A DNA stretch of 64,000 nt from an uncultured Spirochaetaceae bacterium (GCA_902778325.1 CACYWZ010000011.1:1-64000); one strand, 5' to 3'; positions 44,361 to 53,932 are shown, counted from the stretch's first letter. A program made the numbers and translations. The notes: a model not told the origin generated them from the letters alone.

Positions 44361-45587
44361 ATGAAAAGATTTTTGATGCCGGCAACTTCAGTTTTTGCAC
44401 TGACGGCAATTCTTTCTTCATTCTCATGTTCAACAACAAATGATGTCAAATCGGCAAAAAAAGCAGAGCCAAAAAACGCTGTTGAAATCGTCGACGATAT
44501 GAAAATCGGCTGGAACTTGGGAAACACACTCGATGCTTTCACAGACGAGAACATCGGAGTAAAAAGCGAGACATGCTGGGGGCAGCCTGTTACAACGAAA
44601 GAGATGTTCGCTTCTCTCAAGAAAGCGGGCTTCAACACAGTCCGCATTCCGATTACATGGCACAATCATTTGATTGATTCTGATTTGACAATCGACCCTG
44701 AGTGGATGGCACGCTCAAAGGAAGTAGTCGACATGGCTCTTTCACAAGGGCTTTATGTTATCATCAACGTTCACCACGACACCGCTCCGACAGCAGACTT
44801 TGAGGAAGGCAGAGGATATTATCCGTCAGAGAGCGCAAAAGAGAAATCACTTCGCTTTGTCACAAGAATGTGGGAGCAGATTGCAACAACATTCAACAAC
44901 GGCTACGACTATCATTTGATTTTCGAGCTTTTGAACGAGCCTCGCCTTGTCGGACACGAGCGCGAATGGTGGTATGACCCGAACAGCGAGGATTGTGTTG
45001 CCTCACAGAAAATCATCGTTGAGCTCGAGCAAGCTTGTCTTGACAAAATCCGCGCAACTGGCGGCGAGAACAAAGAGCGCTACATCATGCTTCCAGGCTA
45101 TGTCGCACAGCCTTGGGCAGCAATGGCAGACACATTCACACTTCCAAGCGACAAAGCAAAAGAAAAGCTCATCATCAGCGTCCACATGTATGACCCATGG
45201 ACATTCGCAGGCGAAAACCCTGGAGAGAAAGTCTTTACAGACGAGATGAGAGCGGGACAGAGAAGCACATTCGAGGCTCTCAATGCCAATTTTGTTCAGA
45301 AGGGCGTCGGCGTCGTCATCGGAGAATGCGGAGCGACAAACAAAGACAATCTTTCAGAGCGCGAGGCATGGTACAGCCATTACTTCGAGCAGTCAAAGAA
45401 AAACGGACTTACTGCTGTCATTTGGGACAACGGCTCTGTTGAAATCGGCGAGGACGGAAATGTGAGCGAGCATTACGGCTTCTTCAACAGAACGAGCGGC
45501 GAGTTCTTCTTCCCTACTCTTTTGAAGACGGCTCTTGAGGCTGTTGAGCGCGGAGAAATTGCGCGCGACGAGGCAAAAGCCAAATAA
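44361..45587 (+). CDS. GH5 endoglucanase (cellulase) lipoprotein
   Basis: 408 residues. A signal peptide with lipobox-like SSFSC (Cys23) suggests surface anchoring. The GH5 barrel contains GWNLGNTLDAF, FNTVRIPITWHNH, the acid/base in ELLNEPR and the nucleophile in VIGECGATNK, with VIWDNG near the end. This pattern fits subfamily 4 type endo-beta-1,4-glucanases acting on cellulose, xyloglucan or mixed-linkage glucan. AAGGAG lies upstream of the ATG. No cellulosome or carbohydrate-binding module is present. Confidence 0.92.
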   Translation: MKRFLMPATSVFALTAILSSFSCSTTNDVKSAKKAEPKNAVEIVDDMKIGWNLGNTLDAFTDENIGVKSETCWGQPVTTKEMFASLKKAGFNTVRIPITWHNHLIDSDLTIDPEWMARSKEVVDMALSQGLYVIINVHHDTAPTADFEEGRGYYPSESAKEKSLRFVTRMWEQIATTFNNGYDYHLIFELLNEPRLVGHEREWWYDPNSEDCVASQKIIVELEQACLDKIRATGGENKERYIMLPGYVAQPWAAMADTFTLPSDKAKEKLIISVHMYDPWTFAGENPGEKVFTDEMRAGQRSTFEALNANFVQKGVGVVIGECGATNKDNLSEREAWYSHYFEQSKKNGLTAVIWDNGSVEIGEDGNVSEHYGFFNRTSGEFFFPTLLKTALEAVERGEIARDEAKAK

Positions 45588-45601
45588 AATCAAAAAAATT
45601 T

Positions 45602-45812
45602 CCCCGAAGGTCAAATTTTAAAAAAACAGCCTTCGGGATTTTTCCCAAACGTTAATTTTTCAAAAAACGGCTTTCGGGGTTTTCCCGAAGGTCATTTTTT
45701 TGTTTTTTGGCTTTCGGGATTTTTCCCAAGCACCAACTTTTTAAAAAGCAGCCTTCGGGGTTTTCCCGAAAGTCTTTTTTGATTTTTTTCATTTCGGGGT
45801 TTTCCCGAACTC
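45602..45812. repeat. Phased array 6: about 40.5-bp spaced TTCGGGGTTTTCCCGAA dyads
   Basis: TTCGGG starts at 45632, 45673, 45713, 45754 and 45793 (41, 40, 41, 39 bp), with a half unit at 45602. The full dyad TTCGGGGTTTTCCCGAA is perfect in three units. Spacers are T/A-rich and differ. The array is downstream of the GH5 gene; the strong stems with following T tracts could terminate transcription, but five in a row exceed that need. Confidence 0.85.
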
Positions 45813-45906
45813 AAAAAAAAGGTATTTTGAAGAAACTATTACTGCGGTTGCTGAGCGTAGCCGGAGCACGCTTTCTTTTTGAGCAAAATGCCTAAAATGT
45901 GTTTTG

Positions 45907-45935
45907 TTGACTTATGGGCGTTCCTATGTTATCTT
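45907..45935 (+). promoter_or_regulatory. Promoter of the tatD-dus genes
   Basis: -35 TTGACT (45907-45912), 17-bp spacer, -10 TATCTT (45930-45935), with +1 near 45942 and a Shine-Dalgarno (GGAAG) before ATG 45981. Confidence 0.72.
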
Positions 45936-45980
45936 TAGTGAAAAGCATTTTTATCACATCTTTATTTTTGGAAGAAAGCC

Positions 45981-46763
45981 ATGCAATTTTTTGATACTCA
46001 TGCGCACATAGGGCTGATACATTCAGACCCTATCGAGCAGTTGCGTGTTGTCCAGCGGGCAAAGTTCGCCGGGGTCAAGCGCATTATAAGCATAAATAAC
46101 AGCCTCGTTGATTTTAAGAAGGTCTACGCGACTCTTCGCGCTTGCCCAGAGGTTTATCATGCCGTCGGAGTCGCTCCAAGCGAAGTCGTCACACCAGGCT
46201 CAAACTGGGAGAAAACCATCGAGGAAAGTCTTTCGCTTCCGAGAGTCGTCGCTGTCGGGGAGACAGGTCTTGATTATTACAAGCAGTTCGGCGACAAGAG
46301 GAGGCAGGTCGAGATTTTCATCAAGCAACTCGACATCGCCCGCCGTCACAATTTGCCTGTCATCATTCACAACCGCGACGCAGGCACGGACGTTTTTGAT
46401 ATCTTAAAAGAGCGTATTCCTGAGTCAGGAGCGATTTTGCACTGCTATAGCGAGAATGCCGCTTATGCCAAAAAGTGCATGAAAGAAAATCTCAACGTGT
46501 ATTTTTCTTTTGCTGGAAACTTGACTTATCGTAACGCCAGAAACTTGCACGAAACTGTCATGAACGTTCCTCTTGAGCGCATTTTGATTGAGACAGAAAG
46601 TCCGTTTATGATTCCTGCTGTCTATCGGGCAAAGAAGCGCACTATGCCAGAATATTTGCCTGCGACTGCGAAGTTCCTTGCAGAAATGCTGGATATGGAC
46701 TTGGAAGAGTTGAGTGTGAAACTCTGGCAGAACAGCTGCCGCATTTTCAAACTTCCTGAGTGA
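45981..46763 (+). CDS. tatD: TatD-family metal-dependent deoxyribonuclease
   Basis: A 260-residue TatD-type hydrolase. Metal ligands are visible in FFDTHAHIG (HxH), in VGETGLDYYK (Glu), in VIIHNRDAG (His), in LHCYSEN (His) and in LIETESPF (Asp replaced by Glu in the usual ETDxP). Family members are 3'-5' exonucleases or D-aminoacyl-tRNA deacylase-like hydrolases. The Glu-for-Asp change in the last metal motif is unusual. It is followed 19 nt later by dus. Confidence 0.88.
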   Translation: MQFFDTHAHIGLIHSDPIEQLRVVQRAKFAGVKRIISINNSLVDFKKVYATLRACPEVYHAVGVAPSEVVTPGSNWEKTIEESLSLPRVVAVGETGLDYYKQFGDKRRQVEIFIKQLDIARRHNLPVIIHNRDAGTDVFDILKERIPESGAILHCYSENAAYAKKCMKENLNVYFSFAGNLTYRNARNLHETVMNVPLERILIETESPFMIPAVYRAKKRTMPEYLPATAKFLAEMLDMDLEELSVKLWQNSCRIFKLPE

Positions 46764-46782
46764 TTTCGGACGGATTTTAGCA

Positions 46783-47832
46783 ATGAAAGATTTGTATCAC
46801 AGCGTAAAAATCGGCTCTCTTTCTCTTGACGGAAATCTCTTTTTGGCGCCAGTTGCAGGCTACAGCGACAGGGCGTTTCGCTCTGTGTGCTGGGACTGCG
46901 GCGTGGACTTTTGCTACACCGAGATGGTCTCATCGGAAGCGCTTGTCAGAGGCTCAGAGAAGACAGAGGCGCTTATGGCTCGCGCAAGCAACGAAAAGGC
47001 TTATGGCGTTCAGATTTTCGGCGGGAATGCTGAGACAATGGCAAAAGCGGCAAAAATTGTGCTTGAAAAAACAACTTGCGAACTTATTGATATAAACGGC
47101 GGCTGTCCTGTGCCGAAAATTATAAAAACAGGTGCTGGAAGTGTTTTGACAAGAGAGCCTGAAAAGCTATTCCAAATTGTAAAGGCTGTAAAAGACGCAA
47201 GCCGAGAATATACAGCAGAACATCCTGAGCGAGGAGATGTTCCTGTTACGGTGAAAATCCGCTCTGGCTGGGACGAAGAGCATATCACATATCTTGACGC
47301 CGCTCAAAGCGCGATTGAAGCAGGAGCAGACGCAATTACGCTTCACGCAAGAACAAGAGCGCAAGGATATGCAGGAGTTGCTGATTGGGAAAAACTTGCA
47401 AATCTTGTTCAGACGGCGAGAGCGTCTGTCAGACCAATTCCTGTTTTCGGAAGCGGAGACGCTTTTTCGCCAGAAGACTGCAAAAGAATGTTGGAGCAAA
47501 CGCAATGCGATGCGGTTATGCTTGCTCGTGGCGCTATGGGAAATCCGTTCATTTTCCAGCAAGCACGCCAATTCTTGACGCAAGGCAGATGCGATGAGAT
47601 ATCCGCACAAGAGCGAATTGCTGCAGGGTTCAGACAACTTGACGCTCTTCTTGAGGAAAGTCGCGATGGAAGCGAGGAATGGGCATGCCGCGAAATGCGA
47701 AAAGCATTCACTGCATACAGCAAAGGAATTCCTGGTGGAAGCCGCTTGAGAGCGCAGATTGTAAGCGCTGAAACAAGGGCAGATTATAAAGAGATATTTT
47801 CTAGGTTTCTTGAAAATATGAACAGTTGCTAA
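46783..47832 (+). CDS. dus: tRNA-dihydrouridine synthase
   Basis: A 349-residue flavoenzyme that reduces uridines in the tRNA D-loop. The FMN-binding start LFLAPVAGYSDRAFRSVC, the INGGCPVPKI loop with catalytic cysteine, TVKIRSGWDE and LHARTRAQGY and the FGSGD and MLARGAMGNP phosphate-binding segments are all present. It lies in a plus-strand run of housekeeping genes. Confidence 0.94.
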   Translation: MKDLYHSVKIGSLSLDGNLFLAPVAGYSDRAFRSVCWDCGVDFCYTEMVSSEALVRGSEKTEALMARASNEKAYGVQIFGGNAETMAKAAKIVLEKTTCELIDINGGCPVPKIIKTGAGSVLTREPEKLFQIVKAVKDASREYTAEHPERGDVPVTVKIRSGWDEEHITYLDAAQSAIEAGADAITLHARTRAQGYAGVADWEKLANLVQTARASVRPIPVFGSGDAFSPEDCKRMLEQTQCDAVMLARGAMGNPFIFQQARQFLTQGRCDEISAQERIAAGFRQLDALLEESRDGSEEWACREMRKAFTAYSKGIPGGSRLRAQIVSAETRADYKEIFSRFLENMNSC

Positions 47833-47838
47833 TAAAAT
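47810..47838 (+). promoter_or_regulatory. Promoter inside the dus end for the DUF5312-like gene
   Basis: -35 TTGAAA (47810-47815), 17-bp spacer, -10 TAAAAT (47833-47838). The -10 ends 7 nt before ATG 47846 and no Shine-Dalgarno is visible, so the transcript would be leaderless. Confidence 0.65.
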
Positions 47839-47845
47839 TATTTAT

Positions 47846-49450
47846 ATGGGCTTTGTTGAATTACTGTCAAAATTTTTTGAATCAATCTTTTCAAGTTCTT
47901 CGCCTGATTCCAAGCGCAAGCACGAACTTCGTCTTATCGAAACTCGGCTCAAAACTTCAAAACCACTTTTATACAATAAAGGTGCTGTTCAAGTAAATTT
48001 TGCCGAGGCGCTTCATATTTTGTACAAAAGCACAAAGCCAGTTTACGAAATTTTAAGTCATACAATTCACAGCGATGACTTGAAAATGAATTGGAAATAC
48101 GAAGAGCAACTCATTCTTACGGGTTTTTCTTCTGAGTCACAAGAAATTCTTGAATCGCTGTCATTTGAAAATCGAAAGGAAGAGGCAAAATCTTCAAAAT
48201 ACACACAGGCGCAAATTTTTGAGCTGCAAAAGACTCGTCTCAAGAAAATCATAAAAGAGTTTAACACTCCTTCTTTTACGATGATTCAGGCTGTTATCGA
48301 CAAATTGCATCAGCTCTCGGATTTGTGCAAGTTCAACAGCCTTTCCGCGATTCGCATTTTTGACCAGTCTTTTATTCCTGACAATCCTGAGTATAAGCCA
48401 GTTTTCAACGCTGTTCCTGTTGCAAAATTGGAAAATGTTCTTCTTGATTTGTATTATCTGACAGAAAATTTTGAGATTTCAGCGCCAATGTTTGATGCTC
48501 TTATTGCTCTCGAAACACTGCACCAGCACGGAAATGAAATGTCTTCGGCTGACAAGCAGCAGTTACAGAGCAATTTGGAAAAAATCTCTGCCATTTTCAA
48601 GCAAGTTTTGAAAAGCGATATATTAAAAGATTTAATCCGTCTTGCAAAAGGAGACCCGTCTTTTACGCCTCAAAGCGCTTCATACAGAAGTTCATCTCTT
48701 CAAAAATATGCAACTGCGCTTGAAGAGCAGTTCATTGCAGATGAGTCGCGCATAAAATTTGAAATCAAAGATGAATATGTAACGAGCGAAGTTCAGGCGC
48801 TTTTTGGAGACAAGAGTAATCATTTGGACGAACTCAATTTTTATAACGCTGAGACAAACGAAAAATTGCAGAAAAACTCTCCTGCATCACTCGTGTGGGT
48901 TCTTCCGCTCCAGATTATCAAGACATTCGTAAATATGTACTGTCCTGCTGGAATAAAGAGCCTTTTGAACGATATCGTTATTGAGGGATTTTTCAACAAT
49001 CCAGATTACAAAAGCGAATTCTCTGCAGCGGTTTACGCATTCAACGACGCTTTGCCACGAATTGAAAAATTTGAGGCAAATTTTGATAAAGGCGGTGCTT
49101 TTGACGAAGATGTTATGTTTGGATATATTCGCGACAGCAACAAAGACCCTGATTTTATCAAGCAACTTGTGCAGAGCATTCAGCGCGTGAATAAAGCTGC
49201 AAAAGAAGTAATTCAAGACATTACGTCTGTCATTTTTGAGATGTACAATCACACAAGTTCATTGCTTCTTGATATAAAAAAGCCGTCACCTGAGAATATT
49301 TCAAACTTGAAAGTGCTTATGCTTTCATCTCGAAACCGCGACAACACATTGCTTCTTGAAAAACAGCACCAACAATGGCGACAATTTCTTGAAATAATGA
49401 GAAATTACGCTGTTGTAGGAGAACTTGAATCGACTCATGAAGAACAGTGA
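47846..49450 (+). CDS. Conserved spirochaetal protein, DUF5312-like
   Basis: 534 residues, no signal peptide or membrane helix. MGFVELLSKFFESIFSSSSPDSKRKHELRLIE is followed by largely alpha-helical sequence with coiled-coil character (residues about 240-330 and 440-534). It resembles an uncharacterised spirochaete-specific family; the DUF5312 assignment is from memory of the N-terminus and moderate. The GGDEF gene follows 7 nt after the stop, and rhomboid overlaps that, suggesting a functional unit. Confidence 0.65.
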   Translation: MGFVELLSKFFESIFSSSSPDSKRKHELRLIETRLKTSKPLLYNKGAVQVNFAEALHILYKSTKPVYEILSHTIHSDDLKMNWKYEEQLILTGFSSESQEILESLSFENRKEEAKSSKYTQAQIFELQKTRLKKIIKEFNTPSFTMIQAVIDKLHQLSDLCKFNSLSAIRIFDQSFIPDNPEYKPVFNAVPVAKLENVLLDLYYLTENFEISAPMFDALIALETLHQHGNEMSSADKQQLQSNLEKISAIFKQVLKSDILKDLIRLAKGDPSFTPQSASYRSSSLQKYATALEEQFIADESRIKFEIKDEYVTSEVQALFGDKSNHLDELNFYNAETNEKLQKNSPASLVWVLPLQIIKTFVNMYCPAGIKSLLNDIVIEGFFNNPDYKSEFSAAVYAFNDALPRIEKFEANFDKGGAFDEDVMFGYIRDSNKDPDFIKQLVQSIQRVNKAAKEVIQDITSVIFEMYNHTSSLLLDIKKPSPENISNLKVLMLSSRNRDNTLLLEKQHQQWRQFLEIMRNYAVVGELESTHEEQ

Positions 49451-49457
49451 GGCGAAA

Positions 49458-50504
49458 ATGACATCTGAACAATACGAAAAACAGATTTTTGATTTGCAAC
49501 AATTGCTTGAGATATCAAGGTCATTGTGCTCGACATTGCAGTTTTCCACTCTTATCGGTGCGATACTTGATATTTGCATGGGTCAAATGCACACGCTCGG
49601 CTCTTGCATTTTCATTATGGATTCATTTGACGCTGATAGTTTTAAACTTTCAGAAAACTACAACGGAATGAACGTTATTCCTGGAGTAAATTATACTATT
49701 CCGTTTTCACACCCGATTGTTGAAAAACTTAATGAAAGCGAAGTTGCATACACTTTCGATGATATTGTGAAAGTTATTCCAAATGACGAATGTATGCAGA
49801 TGATTGCATCTCTAAAGCCAACTCTTATTGTTCCTCTTCAAATCAAAAAAAATCTCAATGGCATTCTTATGCTGGGCGAAAGGTTGGACTTGGGAGAGGG
49901 AATATCGTACTCTGATTACGAAAAGAACCAAATTATCTCAATCGCATCTTTGGCAGCAATTGCCATAAACAACAGCGCACTTGTTGAGCGCTCATCAACA
50001 GATTTGATGACGCACTTAAAACAGCGCTACTACTTTTTTAATATGCTGGCCGACGCTCTTAGCGCAGCAAATGAGCAAAAATCAAGCATCGCCGTTGTAA
50101 TGTTTGATATTGACCATTTTAAGAGCGTAAATGACACATATGGACACGCCTGTGGCGATTATGTTTTGCAGGAAGTTTCAAAGATCATTCGCGAAAGCAT
50201 TCGAGGTGAAGATGTCGCCGGTCGATATGGCGGAGAAGAGTTTACTGTGCTTTTGCGTGATACTGACATCAAAGGCGGGCTCCTTGTTGCCGAGCGAGTC
50301 AGAATGAAAATTGAACGAAGAGAGTTCAATTATGATAATAATAAACTCAAAATAACAATTTCGGCAGGTGTTACAGCCTATGATGGAATGGTAAACGAAA
50401 GCGTTCCAATGCCAAAACAGTTCGTCGATTTTGCAGACAAAGCAATGTACAATTCTAAAAAAACAGGCAGAAACAAAGTGTCGTATATGAAGGTGACAAA
50501 GTGA
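49458..50504 (+). CDS. GAF-GGDEF diguanylate cyclase
   Basis: 348 residues. The N-terminal part (about 15-175) looks like a GAF sensor domain (LLEISRSLCSTLQFSTLIGAILD; LIVPLQIKKNLNGILMLGERL). The C-terminal GGDEF domain has DIDHFKSVNDTYGHACGD and the active-site loop RYGGEEF, so it should make cyclic di-GMP. No RxxD inhibitory site is obvious directly upstream of the loop. The start is ATG 49458, after GAGG; the gene overlaps the rhomboid start by 4 nt. Confidence 0.9.
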   Translation: MTSEQYEKQIFDLQQLLEISRSLCSTLQFSTLIGAILDICMGQMHTLGSCIFIMDSFDADSFKLSENYNGMNVIPGVNYTIPFSHPIVEKLNESEVAYTFDDIVKVIPNDECMQMIASLKPTLIVPLQIKKNLNGILMLGERLDLGEGISYSDYEKNQIISIASLAAIAINNSALVERSSTDLMTHLKQRYYFFNMLADALSAANEQKSSIAVVMFDIDHFKSVNDTYGHACGDYVLQEVSKIIRESIRGEDVAGRYGGEEFTVLLRDTDIKGGLLVAERVRMKIERREFNYDNNKLKITISAGVTAYDGMVNESVPMPKQFVDFADKAMYNSKKTGRNKVSYMKVTK

Positions 50505-51136
50505 CTTTTTTGAGAAAACCGTTCAGATATAATTACAACGGCTTTGTTTTTGTTCTTATTTGCATAAATCTTATTGCATATTTGTTCTCAATGTTCATTT
50601 CTGGCGCAAATATTGTTTTTGGTCTGAATTTTTATGGACTTTTAGCAAGAAAATGGTGGTGGCAGCCATTGACATATATGTTTATGCACGGGAATGCTTC
50701 GCATTTGCTTTTTAATATGCTGGGTCTTGGATTTTTTGGCATAATGGTTGAAAGGGCGATTGGCTCATCAGAGTTTTTGTTGTTTTATATCGTTTGCGGT
50801 ATTCTTAGCGGTCTTCTTGCCATGGTGTGCTATTTTTTCACAGGACTTTATGGAGTCACGCTTATCGGTGCAAGTGGCGCAATTTATGCGACGCTTTTGC
50901 TCTATGCAACAATTTTTCCGACAGCGCAAGTTTTTGTTTTTTACATAATTCCAGTTCCTGCACCTCTTCTTGTTGTGCTTTTTTCAATAGGTGCACTCGG
51001 AAGTCAGATAATCGGCTATAAAGCAGGGATTTCGCATATTGCGCATTTATGCGGTTTTTTGGTTGCTTTTTTGTACATAAATATCCGAATGGGAATAAAT
51101 CCAATCAGAGTTTGGCGAGAAGTTTACAGGAGATAA
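50501..51136 (+). CDS. Rhomboid-family intramembrane serine protease
   Basis: A 211-residue polytopic protein with six hydrophobic helices. The oxyanion HGNASHLLFNML region, catalytic Ser125 in GASGAIY and His182 in ISHIAHLCGFL are present, so it should be active. The GTG start overlaps the previous stop (GTGA), indicating coupling to the diguanylate cyclase gene. Substrates are unknown. Confidence 0.9.
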   Translation: MTFLRKPFRYNYNGFVFVLICINLIAYLFSMFISGANIVFGLNFYGLLARKWWWQPLTYMFMHGNASHLLFNMLGLGFFGIMVERAIGSSEFLLFYIVCGILSGLLAMVCYFFTGLYGVTLIGASGAIYATLLLYATIFPTAQVFVFYIIPVPAPLLVVLFSIGALGSQIIGYKAGISHIAHLCGFLVAFLYINIRMGINPIRVWREVYRR

Positions 51137-51138
51137 GA

Positions 51139-51822
51139 ATGACAAAATTGCTAAAAATCATATTCTGCTCAATTTTGTTTTCTGTTTCTGCTTCAATGAT
51201 TTTTGCACAGCACGTTTCATTCAGAAACAAAATCCGAATAAAGCTTTGGGCACCGCTTGATGCGTATCCAGGTCTTGAAGAACAGAAAGGTAATTTATTT
51301 CAAAATGCTGCAGAACGAATAAAAGAGATAACCCCTTTTATCCTTGACGGAATGGTATACGGATGGAATTTTGAATACACTCCAAAGGACAAAGCAAGAG
51401 GCGTTGAAGAATACTTTGATGTTCAGCCAGTAAGGACACTTTCTCAAGCAAATGAAAAGCCTGTTTACTCATCGCCTTTAGTAGAATCGCAAAATCTTAC
51501 AGTTTGGGTTGATTTTGAACGAAACGAAGGGCAAATATCTTATTTTGACAGTTGGAGTTCTCTTAATCATCCTCAGATAAAAGGGAAAGGAACAGGAGAG
51601 CAAAAAAAAGGTTTTGAGGGCATAAAAGATGCATACAAAGATGCTATTCTTGATGCAGTATATACTTATGTTCATGCTAGGCTTAAAAACAAGCCGAAAG
51701 AAGTAACAGGAAGAGTGCTTCTATTCCGCGAGCCTCGTATGTATGTAAGCGCTGGACAATACAAGTTGGAACTTGATTTTTTTCTAGAAGTGGATAGAAT
51801 AGTATTATACTCGAAATTTTAG
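51139..51822 (+). CDS. Secreted protein of unknown function
   Basis: 227 residues with a signal peptide (MTKLLKIIFCSILFSVSASMIFAQ). The start ATG 51139 has AGGAG 6 nt upstream, immediately after the rhomboid stop. The mature part is beta-rich and contains FRNKIRIKLWAPLDAYP and a C-terminal LELDFFLEVDRIVLYSKF. It may be in the same transcript as the next small secreted protein. I do not recognise the family. Confidence 0.75.
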   Translation: MTKLLKIIFCSILFSVSASMIFAQHVSFRNKIRIKLWAPLDAYPGLEEQKGNLFQNAAERIKEITPFILDGMVYGWNFEYTPKDKARGVEEYFDVQPVRTLSQANEKPVYSSPLVESQNLTVWVDFERNEGQISYFDSWSSLNHPQIKGKGTGEQKKGFEGIKDAYKDAILDAVYTYVHARLKNKPKEVTGRVLLFREPRMYVSAGQYKLELDFFLEVDRIVLYSKF

Positions 51823-51869
51823 CAGCCCGAAAAAGGCGGCTATTTTAATCTAATCACAGGGGGATTCCT

Positions 51870-52325
51870 ATGAAAAAGGTATTGGCATTTGTTGCTGTAG
51901 GACTGCTTGCTTTTGGAAGTGCTTTCGCACAGACAGACGTAAACGGCATGGAAACTGAGCAGGAGAAAGTGATTAAGGCAGATACTCCAGTAGATTCATC
52001 TACACATATCATTCAAGTTTCTGACACACACGTTGACTTGCACCAGAAATCAAAAAATCTTGCATCTGTTGAGATTCAGTACACACCACTTGGACAGTAT
52101 ATCCGTATCAAATTCGAAGCTCCAAGAGCTCTTTATGTTGAAGACGAGGCTCGCATCACCCTTCGCGCTTGTATGCAGGACTTCTTGAAATCAATGGATC
52201 TCGGCTGGTCTGATGTTCAAACAACTAATCTTCAGGGCGTTGAAAAGAACACCTCTAAAGTTATGGACAACGGCAAGAAGATGAAAATTACCACACTTTC
52301 AATGGAATATTTCATTAACAAATAA
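51870..52325 (+). CDS. Small secreted protein of unknown function
   Basis: 151 residues with a clear signal peptide (MKKVLAFVAVGLLAFGSAFA, cleavage after AFA). The mature protein has VEIQYTPLGQYIRIKFEAPRAL, an element loosely similar to the IRIKLWAPL segment of the preceding protein, so they may be related. GGGGG lies upstream of ATG. Periplasmic location is likely. Confidence 0.75.
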   Translation: MKKVLAFVAVGLLAFGSAFAQTDVNGMETEQEKVIKADTPVDSSTHIIQVSDTHVDLHQKSKNLASVEIQYTPLGQYIRIKFEAPRALYVEDEARITLRACMQDFLKSMDLGWSDVQTTNLQGVEKNTSKVMDNGKKMKITTLSMEYFINK

Positions 52326-52353
52326 ATAAAATCTTTATCTGGAGAGATAAAAA

Positions 52354-53913
52354 TTGACTGACATTCCAACCCTAATTAAAAATTTGCACCCGCTTGAAAT
52401 AAAGGTGCTTTTGAAGTACGGACAGAAAGATGACTTGACGGTTGAGCGTCTTAAACAAGAGCTCGGTTACAAAGAGGGACACGCAAATCAAGCGTTCTCA
52501 TGGCTTTCTGGAAAGAAGCTGCTAAATGTTGCAAGCCGTACACCTCATACTTTCTACGAGATTACAGATCTCGGTCGTGTATACGCAAAGAATGGAACTG
52601 TGGAAGAGCGCATGGTTTCCTACTTGAAGGATAACGGCGCACATTCACTTTCAGAAATTGCAACTGCGGTTGGAATTGAATCAAGAAGCGTCGGAAGTGC
52701 ATTTGGACCTTTGTCAAAAGAAGGCGTTTTGAAAATGAATGCCGAGAAAAAGGCTGAATACACAGGTGCAGAGCTTCCGAAAAGACTTTCTGTTACAAAT
52801 GCTCTTTTGAAAAGGGCAGCAGAGAGTGAAAACGGACAACTCGACGCTTCATCTTTATCTCAGGAAGAAAAAGATGTAATGCTCACGCTTGCAAAAAAGC
52901 GTGGCATTTCAGACTCTCCTTTCAGAATTATCGAGCGTGAAACAGTCGTCTACAAACTTTCAGAAGCTCTGAACGGCGTTGTGGATTCGCTCAAAAAAGC
53001 AGGCGTTACAGGAAATGAACTTGGCGAAATTACGCCGAAAATGCTCACCTCAGGCGAATGGAAAAAAGGCGTTTTCCGTGGATACAACATTTCTATTCCA
53101 CCTGCTCGCATCGTTATCGGTCGCACAAATCCTTATGTTCAGTTCCTTGAGTCTGTGAAAGACAAACTCGCTTCGTTGGGTTTTGAAGAGTTCGACGGTC
53201 CGCTCGTTGAAACAGAGTTCTGGAACGGAGACGCGCTCTTTATGCCGCAGTTCCATGCAGCACGCGATATTCACGATGTTTATCGCTTGAAAGAGCCAAC
53301 ACACGCAAAGTTTATCGAAGAGCCATATTTGTCAAACGTGCGTGCCGTTCACGAAAACGGTGGCAACAGCGGAAGTCGCGGTTGGAACTACGGATTTGAC
53401 ACAGAGTTCACACGCCGCCTCGTTATGCGCTCACAAGGCACAGTTTTGTCAGCACATCAGCTTCACAAGGCAAAAGTGCCAGGAAAATACTTCGGTATTG
53501 CGCGCTGTTTCCGCTACGACAAAGTTGACGCGACACACTTGAGCGACTTTTATCAGACAGAAGGTATCGTTCTTGGAAACGAAGTAAACTTGAAGACACT
53601 TTTGGGCTTCTTGCGAATGTTCGCTGTGGAAATCTGCGGCGCAACAGAGGTCAAGTATGTTCCTGGCTACTTCCCGTTCACAGAGCCTTCTATCGAGGTT
53701 CACGTCAAGCACCCGACGCTCGGCTGGTTCGAGCTTGGCGGTTCAGGAATCTTCCGTCCAGAAGTTACGAAGGCTATGGGCGTTGATGTTCCAGTTTTGG
53801 CTTGGGGTATCGGTATTGACCGTATGGCGCTTATGGCTCTCGGTTTGAACGACCTCCGCGAGCTCTTTGACGAAGACATCGAAGAAGTGCGCTTGAGAAA
53901 AGCAAAGTTCTAG
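52354..53913 (+). CDS. pheS: Phenylalanyl-tRNA synthetase alpha subunit, archaeal/spirochaetal type
   Basis: 519 residues, much longer than the roughly 330-residue alpha subunit of most bacteria. The first 200 residues hold repeated winged-helix-like modules (HPLEIKVLLKYG; VEERMVSYLKDNGAHSLSEIAT), as in archaeal and eukaryotic PheRS. The catalytic core has GFEEFDGPLVETEFWN, ATHLSDFYQTEGIVLG and GSGIFRPEV...GIGIDRMALM. The start codon is TTG at 52354 after GGAGAG. pheT is not adjacent. The unusual type is known for spirochaetes. Confidence 0.93.
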   Translation: MTDIPTLIKNLHPLEIKVLLKYGQKDDLTVERLKQELGYKEGHANQAFSWLSGKKLLNVASRTPHTFYEITDLGRVYAKNGTVEERMVSYLKDNGAHSLSEIATAVGIESRSVGSAFGPLSKEGVLKMNAEKKAEYTGAELPKRLSVTNALLKRAAESENGQLDASSLSQEEKDVMLTLAKKRGISDSPFRIIERETVVYKLSEALNGVVDSLKKAGVTGNELGEITPKMLTSGEWKKGVFRGYNISIPPARIVIGRTNPYVQFLESVKDKLASLGFEEFDGPLVETEFWNGDALFMPQFHAARDIHDVYRLKEPTHAKFIEEPYLSNVRAVHENGGNSGSRGWNYGFDTEFTRRLVMRSQGTVLSAHQLHKAKVPGKYFGIARCFRYDKVDATHLSDFYQTEGIVLGNEVNLKTLLGFLRMFAVEICGATEVKYVPGYFPFTEPSIEVHVKHPTLGWFELGGSGIFRPEVTKAMGVDVPVLAWGIGIDRMALMALGLNDLRELFDEDIEEVRLRKAKF

Positions 53914-53932
53914 CAGACAAAGGCTGCTTTGA

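Noticed and set aside
45602..45812. Simple terminator for the GH5 gene
   Set aside because: A single hairpin would serve; the regular repetition at 40-41 bp fits the array class better, although termination may be a side effect.
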